From assembly GCA_903830565.1 (NCBI GenBank), contig CAIKUF010000141.1:1-37797 (forward strand): DNA of 37,797 nucleotides, given 5' to 3'. The translations under genes were made by a program, and so were the position numbers. The stretch is from an uncultured bacterium (GTDB taxonomy: Bacteria > Pseudomonadota > Gammaproteobacteria > Burkholderiales > Burkholderiaceae_C). The notes below the pieces were generated by a model. It made no database searches, was not told the DNA's origin, and saw only the letters and a list, made by a program, of their open reading frames with translations. Below, in pieces: positions 8,023 through 18,262 of the stretch. The stretch's first letter is position 1, and every line of letters begins with the position of its first letter.

Positions 8023-8712
8023 ATGAGCATGAACAACCTCGGCATCGTCAAGCGGAGCATCGTGCGCGCCGACCGCGCCGCCGTTGACAGGCTGGCGCGC
8101 CTGGGCGTCGCGACCGTGCACGAGGCCATGGGCCGCGTCGGCCTGATGAAGCCCACCCTGCGGCCGATCTACACCGGCGCCAAACTCTGCGGCACCGCGG
8201 TCACGGTGCTGCTGCAGCCGGGCGACAACTGGATGATGCACGTCGCGGCCGAGCTGTTGCAGCCGGGCGACGTCGTCGTCGCCGCCTGCACCAGCGACTG
8301 CGAGGACGGCTTCTTCGGCGACCTGCTGGCGACGAGCTTTCGCGCCTGCGGCGCGCTCGGCCTCGTCATCGACGGCGGCGTGCGCGACGTGGCCGACCTC
8401 GCCGCGATGGGCTTCCCGGTCTTCAGCCGCGCGGTCAACGCCAAGGGAACGATCAAGGCGACGCTGGGCTCGGTCAACGTTCCCGTCGTCTGCGCCGGCG
8501 CGCTCGTGAACCCGGGCGACGTGGTGATCGCCGACGCCGACGGCGTGGTCGTCGTCCCGGCGGCCCTTGCGCAGCAGGCGGCGGCCGCCGCCGAGGCGCG
8601 CGAGGCGAACGAGTCCGACAAGCGCGCCAAGCTCGCGGCCGGCGTGCTGGGCCTGGACATGTACAACATGCGCGAGCCGCTGGCCAAGGCCGGTCTCAAG
8701 TACATCGACTGA
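8023..8712 (+). CDS. ligK: 4-carboxy-4-hydroxy-2-oxoadipate (CHA) aldolase / oxaloacetate decarboxylase
   Basis: 229 residues, RraA-like fold of class II pyruvate aldolases. It cleaves CHA to pyruvate and oxaloacetate, the last step of the 4,5-cleavage pathway, and such enzymes also decarboxylate oxaloacetate. The catalytic Arg-Asp pair is at 121-122 in DGGVRD, close to the Arg123/Asp124 known in the Pseudomonas enzyme. AAGGAG lies seven bases before the ATG. It is separated from ligJ by the REPIN and from the next gene by about 240 bases of palindromic sequence, yet is in line with the rest of the operon. Confidence 0.94.
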   Translation: MSMNNLGIVKRSIVRADRAAVDRLARLGVATVHEAMGRVGLMKPTLRPIYTGAKLCGTAVTVLLQPGDNWMMHVAAELLQPGDVVVAACTSDCEDGFFGDLLATSFRACGALGLVIDGGVRDVADLAAMGFPVFSRAVNAKGTIKATLGSVNVPVVCAGALVNPGDVVIADADGVVVVPAALAQQAAAAAEAREANESDKRAKLAAGVLGLDMYNMREPLAKAGLKYID

Positions 8713-8745
8713 GCCTGGAAACCGCAGTCGACCGCTTGCCTCCAC

Positions 8746-8958
8746 TTGCCACACCGCATGAATCCTGACCCTTGCGCTCACGGCAGCCTTCACCACTTGA
8801 GTGACAGCGCTACGCACCCGATCGAGCCGCGCTGCGCCGCCCTGGCGTCGTTGCTCCTCGTTGCAGGCATTGAGCCTGCCCCTCGTCGCGCCTTGCCAGA
8901 ACGCCGCATCACGGCCCGCTCGGGCGCGTTCAACTGCAGTTACCAGGCTGAACCATGA
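8746..8958 (+). other. Intercistronic palindromic element with a 70-codon bridging frame
   Basis: The gap between ligK and the dehydrogenase gene contains a structured element at 8842-8899. It has an inner perfect stem GCAGGC-ATTGA-GCCTGC and an outer CTGGC/GCCAG pair. One open frame crosses the whole gap, from ATG 8746 (or 8758) to a TGA at 8956-8958 that overlaps the ATG of the next gene as ATGA. The predicted peptide has no recognised domain and no clear ribosome site. I treat it as a repeat-derived spacer whose frame may allow translational coupling, not as a confirmed gene. Confidence 0.4.
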
Positions 8959-9878
8959 ACCTCGACCCCAAGCAGTGGCAGATCGGCCTCGTCGGCTACG
9001 GCGAGGTCGGGCGCATCCTGGCCGAAGACCTGCGCCAGCAGGGCGTGAAGGTCAGCGCCTACGACGTCAAGCTCGACCTCGGCCAAGGCGCTGCGCTGCG
9101 CGAGCACGCGGCAGCGCACGGCGTCAGCCTCGCCGCAACGCATGCCGAACTCGCCAAGGGCGCCGACCTGATCGTGAGCGCGGTCACCGCGAGCCAGGCC
9201 GTACCGGTGGCGCAGGCCTGCGCGCCGGCGGTCAAGAAGGGCACCTGGTTTCTCGACTTCAACTCGGCCTCGCCCGGCGCCAAGCAGCGCGCGGCGAAGC
9301 TGATCGACGGCGCCGGTGCCCACTACGTCGAAGGCGCGGTGATGACCTCGGTGCCGCCGTACCGCATCAAGGTGCCGTTGCTGCTCGGCGGCGGCTCGGC
9401 GAAGGCGCTGGAGCCATTGCTGAACACCCTCGGCTTCGACGCCAAGGTGGCCTCCGATCAGCTCGGCATCGCCTCGGCGACCAAGATGTGCCGCAGCGTG
9501 ATGATCAAGGGCCTGGAGGCGATGGTCATCGAGAGCTTCACGACCGCGCGCGCCTACGGCGTCGAGGACGCGCTGATCGCATCGCTGCACGAGACCTTCC
9601 CCGGCATCGCGTGGCAGCGCCAGGCGGCGTACTTCTTCCAGCGCGTCATCGAGCACGGCCGGCGGCGCAGCGAGGAAGTGCGCGAGGTCGCCGAGACGGT
9701 GCGCGAGATCGGCCTCACGCCGTGGTCCGCCGAGGGCACCGCCGAGCGCCAGGCCTTCATCGCCGACCTCGCCGACGAAGGCGTGTTCGGCGAGCGCGGC
9801 AGCCCGACCTTCGCGCGCAGCGCGGACTGGCGCGACGAGGCCGATCGCATCCTTGCCGTCGCCCGATCGAAGACCTGA
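8955..9878 (+). CDS. NAD(P)-dependent dehydrogenase, 6PGDH-like with DUF1932 (PmdF-like position)
   Basis: 307 residues. The N-terminal Rossmann domain carries GYGEVG at 14-19 and a typical 3-hydroxyacid-dehydrogenase layout (LIVSAVTASQAV, then FLDFNSASPG). The C-terminal helical domain matches the DUF1932 type, with 'SATKMCRSVMIKGLEAM' in place of the usual substrate-binding G-x-x-x-K-x-x-x-N helix. It lies between the aldolase and PDC hydrolase genes, where Comamonas pmd operons carry a gene of unassigned role (pmdF, from memory). Its stop is 11 bases before the PDC hydrolase start. The reaction is unknown; reduction or salvage of an off-pathway oxo-acid is plausible but is inference only. 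Confidence 0.8.
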   Translation: MNLDPKQWQIGLVGYGEVGRILAEDLRQQGVKVSAYDVKLDLGQGAALREHAAAHGVSLAATHAELAKGADLIVSAVTASQAVPVAQACAPAVKKGTWFLDFNSASPGAKQRAAKLIDGAGAHYVEGAVMTSVPPYRIKVPLLLGGGSAKALEPLLNTLGFDAKVASDQLGIASATKMCRSVMIKGLEAMVIESFTTARAYGVEDALIASLHETFPGIAWQRQAAYFFQRVIEHGRRRSEEVREVAETVREIGLTPWSAEGTAERQAFIADLADEGVFGERGSPTFARSADWRDEADRILAVARSKT

Positions 9879-9889
9879 GCGCCGCGCCC

Positions 9890-10816
9890 ATGGAATTCCA
9901 GAAGACCCCCGGCTGGCTCGACTGGTACGCCGACCCCTCGAAGCCGCGCTTCGCGGTTCCCCCGGGCAGCGTCGATGCGCACTGCCACGTGTTCGGCCCC
10001 GGCGCCGAGTTCCCCTACGCACCCGAGCGCAAGTACACGCCGTGCGATGCATCGAAGCAGCAGCTCTACGCGCTGCGCGACCGCCTCGGCTTCGCGCGCA
10101 ACGTGGTCGTGCAGGCAACCTGCCACGGCGCCGACAACCGGGCGATGGTCGATGCACTCGTGCACTCGGGCGGCCGCGTGCGCGGCGTGGCGACAGTGCG
10201 CCGCACGGTGACCGACCGCGAACTGCAGGACATGCACGCCGCCGGCGTGCGCGGGGTGCGCTTCAACTTCGTCAAGCGGCTGGTCGACTTCACGCCGCGG
10301 GACGAACTGATGGAGATCGCCTCGCGCATCGCGCCGCTGGGCTGGCACGTGGTGATCTACTTCGAGGCCGTCGACCTGCCCGAGCTGTGGGACTTCTTCA
10401 CGGCCGTCTCTGACGATTTGGCGACGACCGTCGTCGTCGACCACATGGGCCGCCCCGACGTGAGCCTGCCGGTGGACGGCCCGCAGTTCGATCTGTTCGT
10501 GAAGCTCATGCGCGAGCACCCTAAGGTCTGGAGCAAGGTGAGCTGCCCCGAGCGGCTCTCGCTCCGCGGGCCGAAGGCGCTGGCCGGCGAGCAGGCCGCG
10601 TACCGCGACGTGGTGCCGTTCGCGCGCCGCATCGTCGAGACCTTTCCCGACCGCGTTCTCTGGGGCACCGACTGGCCGCACCCCAACCTGAAGGACCACA
10701 TGCCCGACGACGGCCTGCTGGTCGACTTCATCCCCCACATCGCGACCACGCCCGAGCTGCAGCGCAGGCTCCTGGTCGAGAACCCGATGCGCCTTTACTG
10801 GCCCGAGGAGGATTGA
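9890..10816 (+). CDS. ligI: 2-pyrone-4,6-dicarboxylate (PDC) hydrolase
   Basis: 308 residues, amidohydrolase superfamily, cog3618-like. It opens the lactone of PDC to 4-oxalomesaconate. H-x-H is at 31-33 (DAHCHVFGP) and the catalytic Asp is in LWGTDWPHPN at about 261, both diagnostic of LigI. Other LigI blocks are VRGVRFNFVKR and DHMGRPD. Its ATG at 9890 is 11 bases after the dehydrogenase stop, and its stop lies three bases before the dioxygenase alpha start. The equivalent in Comamonas is pmdD. Confidence 0.95.
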   Translation: MEFQKTPGWLDWYADPSKPRFAVPPGSVDAHCHVFGPGAEFPYAPERKYTPCDASKQQLYALRDRLGFARNVVVQATCHGADNRAMVDALVHSGGRVRGVATVRRTVTDRELQDMHAAGVRGVRFNFVKRLVDFTPRDELMEIASRIAPLGWHVVIYFEAVDLPELWDFFTAVSDDLATTVVVDHMGRPDVSLPVDGPQFDLFVKLMREHPKVWSKVSCPERLSLRGPKALAGEQAAYRDVVPFARRIVETFPDRVLWGTDWPHPNLKDHMPDDGLLVDFIPHIATTPELQRRLLVENPMRLYWPEED

Positions 10817-10819
10817 GCG

Positions 10820-11205
10820 ATGGCGCTGTACAAGCCTTACCTCGACATCCCCGGCACGACGATCTTCGACGCCGAGCAGTCGCGCAAGGGCTACCACCTG
10901 AACCAGTTCTGCATGTCGCTGATGAAGGCCGAGAACCGCGCCCGCTTCAAGGCGGGCGAGCGCCTTTATCTCGACGAGTGGCCGATGACCGAAGCGCAGA
11001 AGGAGGCTGTGCTGGCGCGCGACCTGAACCGCTGCATTGCTCTGGGCGGCAACATCTATTTTCTGGCCAAGATCGGCGCGACCGACGGCAAGAGCTTCCA
11101 GCAGATGGCCGGCAGCATGACCGGCCTGAGCGAAGAGGAATACCGCGCGATGATGCTCGGCGGTGGGCGCTCGATTGAAGGCAACCGCTACACAGGAGAA
11201 AAGGG

Positions 11206-11209
<4 letters not shown>
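10820..11209 (+). CDS. ligA: Protocatechuate 4,5-dioxygenase, alpha (small) subunit, copy 1
   Basis: 129 residues, all-helical LigA family. It caps the active site of the beta subunit. Typical blocks are the N-terminal IPGTTIFDAEQSRKGYHLNQFCMSL, then DLNRCIALGGNIYFLAKIGA and SFQQMAGSMTG. The stop overlaps the ATG of an 81-base repeat-encoded mini-ORF (ATGA at 11206-11209), which separates it from the beta subunit; in most relatives alpha and beta are nearly contiguous. Confidence 0.94.
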
Positions 11210-12153
<944 letters not shown>

Positions 12154-12154
<1 letters not shown>

Positions 12155-13110
12155 TGCGCACGATCAAGGTCGCACTCGCCGGTGCCGGCGCGTTCGGCAT
12201 CAAGCACCTGGACGCCATCGCGCAGATCGATGGCGTGCGCGTCGTCTCGCTCGTCAGCCGCGAACTCGGCAAGGCGTTGGAGGTTGCCGCCAAGTACGGC
12301 ATAGCCCATGTCAGCACCGAGCTCGCGGAGAGCCTCGCGCTGCCCGAGGTCGACGCGGTGATCCTGTGCACGCCAACGCAGATGCACGCCGAGCAGAGCA
12401 TCGCCTGCCTGACGGCCGGCAAGCACGTGCTGGTCGAGATCCCGCTCGCCGATTCGCTCGCCGGCGCCGAGGCGGTGGCGGCGCTTGCGCGGCAGACGGG
12501 GCTCGTCGCGATGGTCGGCCACACGCGGCGCTTCAACCCCAGTCACCAGTGGGTTCACCGGCGAATTGCCAAGGGCGAATTCAAGGTCCAGCAACTGGGC
12601 GTGCAGACCTACTTCTTTCGCCGCAGCAACATCAACGCGCTCGGCCAGCCGCGCAGCTGGACCGACCACCTGCTGTGGCACCACGCGGCGCACACGGTGG
12701 ACCTGTTCGCCTACCAGGCCGGCGAGATCGTGCAGGCGCATGCGCTGCAAGGGCCGATCCACCCGGCGCTCGGGATCGCGATGGACATGAGCATCCAGCT
12801 CAAAAGCGCGAGCGGCGCGATCTGCACGCTGAGCCTCTCATTCAACAACGACGGCCCGATCGGCACCGTCTTTCGCTACATCGGCGACAGCGCGACCTAC
12901 CTCGCCCGCTACGACGACCTCTTCAGCGGCAAGGACGAGAGGATCGACGTCTCGGGCGTCGCGGTGGCTATGAACGGCATCGAGCTGCAGGACCGCGAAT
13001 TCTTCGCCGCGATCGCCGAAGGGCGCGAGCCGAACGCGAGCGTGGCCAAGGTGCTGCCGTGCTATCGCGTGCTGCACGGCCTGGAGCAACAGCTCCAGGC
13101 GCAGGCATGA
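12154..13110 (+). CDS. ligC: 4-carboxy-2-hydroxymuconate-6-semialdehyde (CHMS) dehydrogenase
   Basis: 318 residues, Gfo/Idh/MocA oxidoreductase family. It oxidises the cyclic hemiacetal form of CHMS to PDC with NAD(P). The nucleotide-binding GAGAFG is at 10-15, the family EIPLADS block is near residue 90, and MVGHTRRFNP and LLWHHAAHTVDLFAYQ follow in the substrate domain. It overlaps the ligB stop by one base and the following reductase gene by four bases (ATGA at 13107-13110), so the three are tightly coupled. The Comamonas equivalent is pmdC. Confidence 0.94.
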
Positions 13111-14162
13111 AGCAGCGCGGCATCGGGCCGCTCGCGGTCTCGGCCATCGGCCTTGGCTGCATGAACCTCAGCCATGCCTACGGCGCGCCGCCCGCGCCCG
13201 AGGTGGCCGAGGCGCTGCTGCTGCGTGCGCTGGACCGCGGCGTGACGCTGTTCGATACGGCCGCGCTGTACGGCTTCGGCGCCAACGAAACGCTCGTCGG
13301 CCGCGTGCTCGGGCCGCACCGCTCGCAGATCGCGCTCGCGAGCAAGGGCGGCATGGCGGGCGTTCAGTTCGAGGACGGCATCAAGCGCGTCATCGACGGC
13401 CGGACCGAGACCATACGGCGCAACTGCGAAGACAGCCTGCGCCGCCTGCGCACCGACGTGATCGACCTCTACTACCTGCATCGCTGGGACAAGAAGGTGC
13501 CGATCGAGGACAGCGTCGGCGCGCTCTCGGACCTCGTGCGCGCGGGCAAGGTGCGTGCGATCGGCCTCTCCGAGGTTTCGGCGACGACGCTGCGCAAGGC
13601 GCACGCGGTGCATCCCGTCGCCGCGGTGCAGAGCGAGTATTCGCTGTGGACGCGCAATGCCGAGATCGCGGTGCTCGATACCTGCCGCGAGATCGGCGCC
13701 GCCTACGTTGCCTTCAGCCCGCTTGCGCGCGGCTTTCTGAGTGCGCGGCTGCGCGACGTGTCGACGTTCGACGCGAAAGACATCCGGCGCGGCATGCCGC
13801 GCTTCGAACCCGCCATGTATGCCGCCAACCTCGGCCTGCTGGACGATTACGTCGCCATCGCGCGCGATGTCGGCTGCACGCCGGCACAGCTGGCGCTCGC
13901 ATGGCTGCTGGCGCGCGGCGAGCACGTGATCGCGATCCCGGGAACGACGAGCGCGGCGCACCTGGACGAGAACATCGGCGCGGCCGCAGTCGCCCTCGAC
14001 GCGGAAACGATGGCGCGGCTGGACGCGCGAATCAACCGCGAGAGCGTCAGCGGCGCGCGCTACAACGCGGCCACGCAGGCCGAAGTGGACACCGAAGAGT
14101 TTGCTTGCCGAGGACTTCCAACCCAGGTCACATCCTCGGCTCGTCCTGAGCAAGGACCCTGA
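13107..14162 (+). CDS. Aldo/keto reductase, last gene of the protocatechuate operon
   Basis: 351 residues, AKR family with a TIM barrel (AKR13-like). The catalytic tetrad is visible: Asp50 and Tyr55 (FDTAALY), Lys80 (ASKGG) and His125 (LYYLHRWD). The NADP-binding end is IPGTTSAAHLDENI. The four-base overlap with ligC shows it belongs to the operon, but the 4,5-cleavage pathway has no assigned step for it; aldehyde detoxification or reduction of a ring-cleavage aldehyde is possible. The last 15-18 residues (after TEEF) are encoded by a dispersed repeat (TCGTCCTGAG...), so the natural C-terminus has probably been replaced by junk sequence. Confidence 0.85.
   Translation: MKQRGIGPLAVSAIGLGCMNLSHAYGAPPAPEVAEALLLRALDRGVTLFDTAALYGFGANETLVGRVLGPHRSQIALASKGGMAGVQFEDGIKRVIDGRTETIRRNCEDSLRRLRTDVIDLYYLHRWDKKVPIEDSVGALSDLVRAGKVRAIGLSEVSATTLRKAHAVHPVAAVQSEYSLWTRNAEIAVLDTCREIGAAYVAFSPLARGFLSARLRDVSTFDAKDIRRGMPRFEPAMYAANLGLLDDYVAIARDVGCTPAQLALAWLLARGEHVIAIPGTTSAAHLDENIGAAAVALDAETMARLDARINRESVSGARYNAATQAEVDTEEFACRGLPTQVTSSARPEQGP
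14139..14158. repeat. Dispersed repeat fragment at the end of the aldo/keto reductase gene
   Basis: GCTCGTCCTGAGCAAGGACC resembles one half of the common CGTTCGTCCTGAGC...GAAGG intergenic repeat. It supplies the last codons of the reductase and marks the left edge of the A/T-richer GT9-like gene. An oppositely oriented relative lies at 15170-15195. Confidence 0.45.
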
Positions 14163-14221
14163 GTGTCGCGCCAACGGTCTGGCCTGACTTCTACACGGTG
14201 AACCGCGAAAACACCCACTCG

Positions 14222-15148
14222 ATGAAGAGCATTGCGGTCATACCGTCAACAGGAATCGGCGATGGTCTAGTGATGCTTGTCGCGGCGCATCATCTCAAGG
14301 GGCTTGGGTTTGAGGTGACGACGATTCATCCCCATTTGTCCGGGTTCGGCCGTTGGCTGGAAAAGGGTGACTATAGATTGCCGCCGACGGAACTCTCCGC
14401 TTTCGACGCTATCTTGTTGCAGCACGACAATACCCAAAGGGCGCGGCAGATCGCGTCGCTTCGGGCCACTGGAAAATGCGTCTACATCTTCTACCAGAAC
14501 CATCAACCAACGCAGCATGGCGACGTCATTGCCGGGCTCGAACATGCATTCGATAGCAGCAAGACCATGGTCGAGAACACTCGTCAAGCCACGACCGCGA
14601 TTTTCGGAGGGGATGTCAGTGCGCAAACCGGCATGCGGCCTCCGCCCGGCCTCGTTCATCGCCGGTTCATGCGCCGCATCTTGATTCATCCGATGAGCGG
14701 CAACGCAGCCAAGAACTGGCCGAAGCAGCGGTTTCTGAAGGTTGCCGTGCATTTGAAAGGTATGGGTCTTGAGCCGGTGTTCATTCTTTCACCTTCTGAA
14801 AGAGCCGGCTGGCCGGAAGTGGAGTCGCCTCTTAATTCGACGCTGGAGGACTTGGCGACGATCGTTTACGAATCCGGCTATTTCATTGGCAACGATTCAG
14901 GCCCGGGCCATCTCGCTTCCTACCTGTCGATCCCGAACTTGATCATCAGCGGGAACGAAAAGAACATGCGGCTTTGGCGCCCGGGCTGGTTAGGCTCCAG
15001 AGTCGTCTGTCCACCGAGATGGTTGCCTAATGTCAAAGGGCTGCGGCTGCGCGAGGAAAAATGGAAGTACTTCGTTCCAGCGCGAGTTGTCATCAAGGAG
15101 CTTGCGTCGATGATCGGAGAAGTCGCCCGTCCTCCAAGCGGCCCATGA
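14222..15148 (+). CDS. GT9-like glycosyltransferase (heptosyltransferase-like), probable transfer
   Basis: 308 residues from ATG 14222 (a GTG at 14198 would add eight). It has the two-domain GT-B layout of the ADP-heptose:LPS heptosyltransferase family. The N-terminus IAVIPSTGIGDGLVML is the usual first strand and glycine loop. The C-terminal domain has ILIHPMSGNAAKNWP and the nucleotide-sugar site GYFIGNDSGPGHLASYL near residue 225. Base composition is visibly more A/T-rich than in the neighbours, and the gene is flanked by oppositely oriented dispersed-repeat fragments. It has no metabolic tie to the aromatic genes. The acceptor and donor sugars are unknown. Confidence 0.75.
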   Translation: MKSIAVIPSTGIGDGLVMLVAAHHLKGLGFEVTTIHPHLSGFGRWLEKGDYRLPPTELSAFDAILLQHDNTQRARQIASLRATGKCVYIFYQNHQPTQHGDVIAGLEHAFDSSKTMVENTRQATTAIFGGDVSAQTGMRPPPGLVHRRFMRRILIHPMSGNAAKNWPKQRFLKVAVHLKGMGLEPVFILSPSERAGWPEVESPLNSTLEDLATIVYESGYFIGNDSGPGHLASYLSIPNLIISGNEKNMRLWRPGWLGSRVVCPPRWLPNVKGLRLREEKWKYFVPARVVIKELASMIGEVARPPSGP

Positions 15149-15159
15149 TCCGAACAATT

Positions 15160-15197
15160 CTCCCGAGCGCCTTTCGATACCTCAGCGCGAACGGGAG
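15160..15197. repeat. Hairpin/dispersed repeat between the GT9-like gene and pobA
   Basis: The arms CTCCCG and CGGGAG enclose a GCGC/GCGC inner pair. The core 15170-15195 is a copy of the TTTCGATACCTCAGCGCGAACGG-type dispersed repeat. Sitting between the convergent ends of the GT9-like gene and pobA, it may act as a bidirectional terminator, though no T run follows. Confidence 0.5.
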
Positions 15198-15225
15198 CCA
15201 AGTCAACCGCATTGTGGCGTTGCCC

Positions 15226-16478
<1,253 letters not shown>

Positions 16479-16620
16479 GGGTGCGCGCCCCCGACCAGCG
16501 CGAGAACGGTGCGGACAGACGGCACCCGCGGCGCGGCGGGCGGTTGATTCGGCCCGCGCCGTGCGCGACACTTACAGGCCGGCCCGCACCGGCCCCGCAC
16601 TCCCACCGAGGACCCTATCG

Positions 16621-16968
16621 ATGAGCGCACCCCGACGCGAGATTCCAGGCACGACGCTGTTCGACGGCGAACAGGCCCGCAAGGGCTATGCGCTGAACAA
16701 GATGTGCTATTCGTTCAACGACGCCGCCAACCGCGAGGCGTTCAAGCGGGACGAAGAGGCCTATTGCACGCGCTTCGGCCTCGACGCGCGGCAACGCGAT
16801 GCGATCCGCGCCCGCAATGTGCTGAGGCTCATCGCGGCCGGCGGCAACGTGTACTACCTGGCCAAGTTCGCCGGCATCTTCGGCCTGGACGTGCAGGACC
16901 TCGGCGCCCAGCAGACCGGCATGACCAAGGACGAATTCAAGGCCAAGCTGCTGGCCGCGGCGAGATAA
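16621..16968 (+). CDS. LigA-type dioxygenase alpha subunit, copy 2
   Basis: 115 residues, shorter than copy 1 (129) at the C-terminus. It has the same family blocks in order: EIPGTTLFDGEQARKGYALN, RNVLRLIAAGGNVYYLAKFAGIFG and QQTGMTKDEFKAKLL. It partners with the beta subunit starting three bases after its stop. The two alpha copies are clearly homologous but far from identical, so this is an old duplication or separate acquisition, not a recent copy. Confidence 0.92.
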   Translation: MSAPRREIPGTTLFDGEQARKGYALNKMCYSFNDAANREAFKRDEEAYCTRFGLDARQRDAIRARNVLRLIAAGGNVYYLAKFAGIFGLDVQDLGAQQTGMTKDEFKAKLLAAAR

Positions 16969-16971
16969 GAC

Positions 16972-17814
16972 GTGGCCACCATCGTCGGCGCCGTCACCTC
17001 GTCACACGTCCCCGCCATCGGCCGCGCGATCGCGCGCGACCTGCAGGGCGACCCGTATTGGAAGCCGTTCTTCGACGGCTTCCCGCCAGTGCACCAGTGG
17101 CTCACCAAGGTCAAGCCCGATGTCGCGGTCGTGATCTACAACGACCACGGCCTCAACTTCTTTCTCGACAAGATGCCGACCTTTGCCGTCGGCGCCGCAC
17201 CCGAATACCGCAATGCCGACGAGGGCTGGGGCATCCCCGTCGTGCCGCCGTTCCGCGGCGAGCAGGACTTGTCGTGGCACCTGATCGAATCGCTGGTCGA
17301 GAACGAGTTCGACGTCACGACCTGCCAGGAGATGCTCGTCGACCACGCGTTCACGCTGCCGATGGCGCTGCTGTGGCCGGGCCAGGGTGCGTGGCCGGTG
17401 ACGACGGTGCCGGTGTGCATCAACACCGTGCAGTTCCCGCTGCCTTCGGCGGCGCGTTGCTTCAAGCTCGGCCAGGCCATCGGCCGCGCCATCGAGAGCT
17501 GGGACGCCGACCAGCGCGTCGTCGTCATCGGCACCGGCGGCCTCTCGCACCAGCTCGACGGCGAGCGCGCCGGCTTCATCAACAAGGACTTCGACCTCCA
17601 ATTCATGGACAGCCTCGCCTGCGACCCGCAATGGGCGACGAAGTACTCGATCCCCGAGCTCGTCGAACTGACCGGCACCCAGGGCGTCGAGCTGCTGATG
17701 TGGCTGGCCGCGCGCGGCGCGCTGACGGGCCGCGTGAGCAAGGTGCACGCCAACTATCACATCCCGATCTCGAACACGGCGTCGGGCCTGATGGTGTTCG
17801 AAAACCAGCCCTGA
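16972..17814 (+). CDS. LigB-type extradiol dioxygenase beta subunit, copy 2
   Basis: 280 residues. Active-site residues are all present: His12 (SSHVPA), His59 (YNDH), His193 (GTGGLSHQL) and Glu240 (QGVELLMW). The start is GTG at 16972. It differs from copy 1 along its whole length, for example around 95-150 (FRGEQDLSWH, LWPGQGAWPV), where copy 1 is closer to Sphingobium LigB. Its place opposite pobA argues for protocatechuate as substrate. Activity on gallate or a methoxylated analogue is a real alternative that sequence alone cannot settle. Confidence 0.9.
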   Translation: MATIVGAVTSSHVPAIGRAIARDLQGDPYWKPFFDGFPPVHQWLTKVKPDVAVVIYNDHGLNFFLDKMPTFAVGAAPEYRNADEGWGIPVVPPFRGEQDLSWHLIESLVENEFDVTTCQEMLVDHAFTLPMALLWPGQGAWPVTTVPVCINTVQFPLPSAARCFKLGQAIGRAIESWDADQRVVVIGTGGLSHQLDGERAGFINKDFDLQFMDSLACDPQWATKYSIPELVELTGTQGVELLMWLAARGALTGRVSKVHANYHIPISNTASGLMVFENQP

Positions 17815-17858
17815 GCTCTCGCCGCACCGACCGCGAACGCGCCGCGCTTGGCGCCGGT

Positions 17859-18155
17859 CTAGCTTGACGCTGGCGGCAGTGGCTTGCGGGTCAGAAGATA
17901 GATCAGCGGCGAGAACGAGCCGAACGCCAGCGTGGCGACGATCCACGGCCATGGATTGCGGCCGCAGGCCTTGGCGTCGTGCCACATCCATACCATGACG
18001 AGGGTCAGCGCGATGACCAGATCGGCCAGAACCTGGCCGGCGCCCAGGCTGCGAAAGTGCGGGGCGACGATGCCCCAATAGCCGTGTTGCCACAGCGCGG
18101 CGGCGCTGAGCGCGCCGAACAGCACGAGCGTGATCGTCAACAGTGTTCGCTGCAT
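17859..18155 (-). CDS. Small membrane protein (DUF2834-like)
   Basis: 98 residues from the ATG at 18155, with three hydrophobic segments at about 5-22, 43-58 and 70-88. The order 'LADLVIALTLVMVWMWHDAK...PWIVATLAFGSFSPLIYLLTR' resembles DUF2834 proteins, whose function is unknown. It converges with the second ligB and is divergent from the XRE regulator. No partner can be named. Confidence 0.6.
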   Translation of the reverse strand: MQRTLLTITLVLFGALSAAALWQHGYWGIVAPHFRSLGAGQVLADLVIALTLVMVWMWHDAKACGRNPWPWIVATLAFGSFSPLIYLLTRKPLPPASS

Positions 18156-18262
18156 TGCAGGTCCCCAGAGGTGGTGGTGTGCGGACAGTTTCGGCCACGT
18201 GCTCCAAGGGTGCAATTACCTCGCGGGTCATCGATTCGGGGCCGCCATGCTCCAATCCTTGC

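Noticed and set aside
13887-13892. Assigning CAGCTG as the target of the PvuII-like methylase
   Set aside because: Membership of the methylase group does not fix the specificity, and the paired nuclease is unrelated to PvuII; presence of CAGCTG in the window neither supports nor excludes it.
14222-15148. Naming the GT9-like gene waaC, waaF or another LPS heptosyltransferase
   Set aside because: Only the general fold motifs are visible; context is not an LPS cluster and the acceptor is unknown.
17815-17858. Terminator between the second ligB and the small membrane gene
   Set aside because: Only a poor ACCG/CGGT pairing without a T run is visible.
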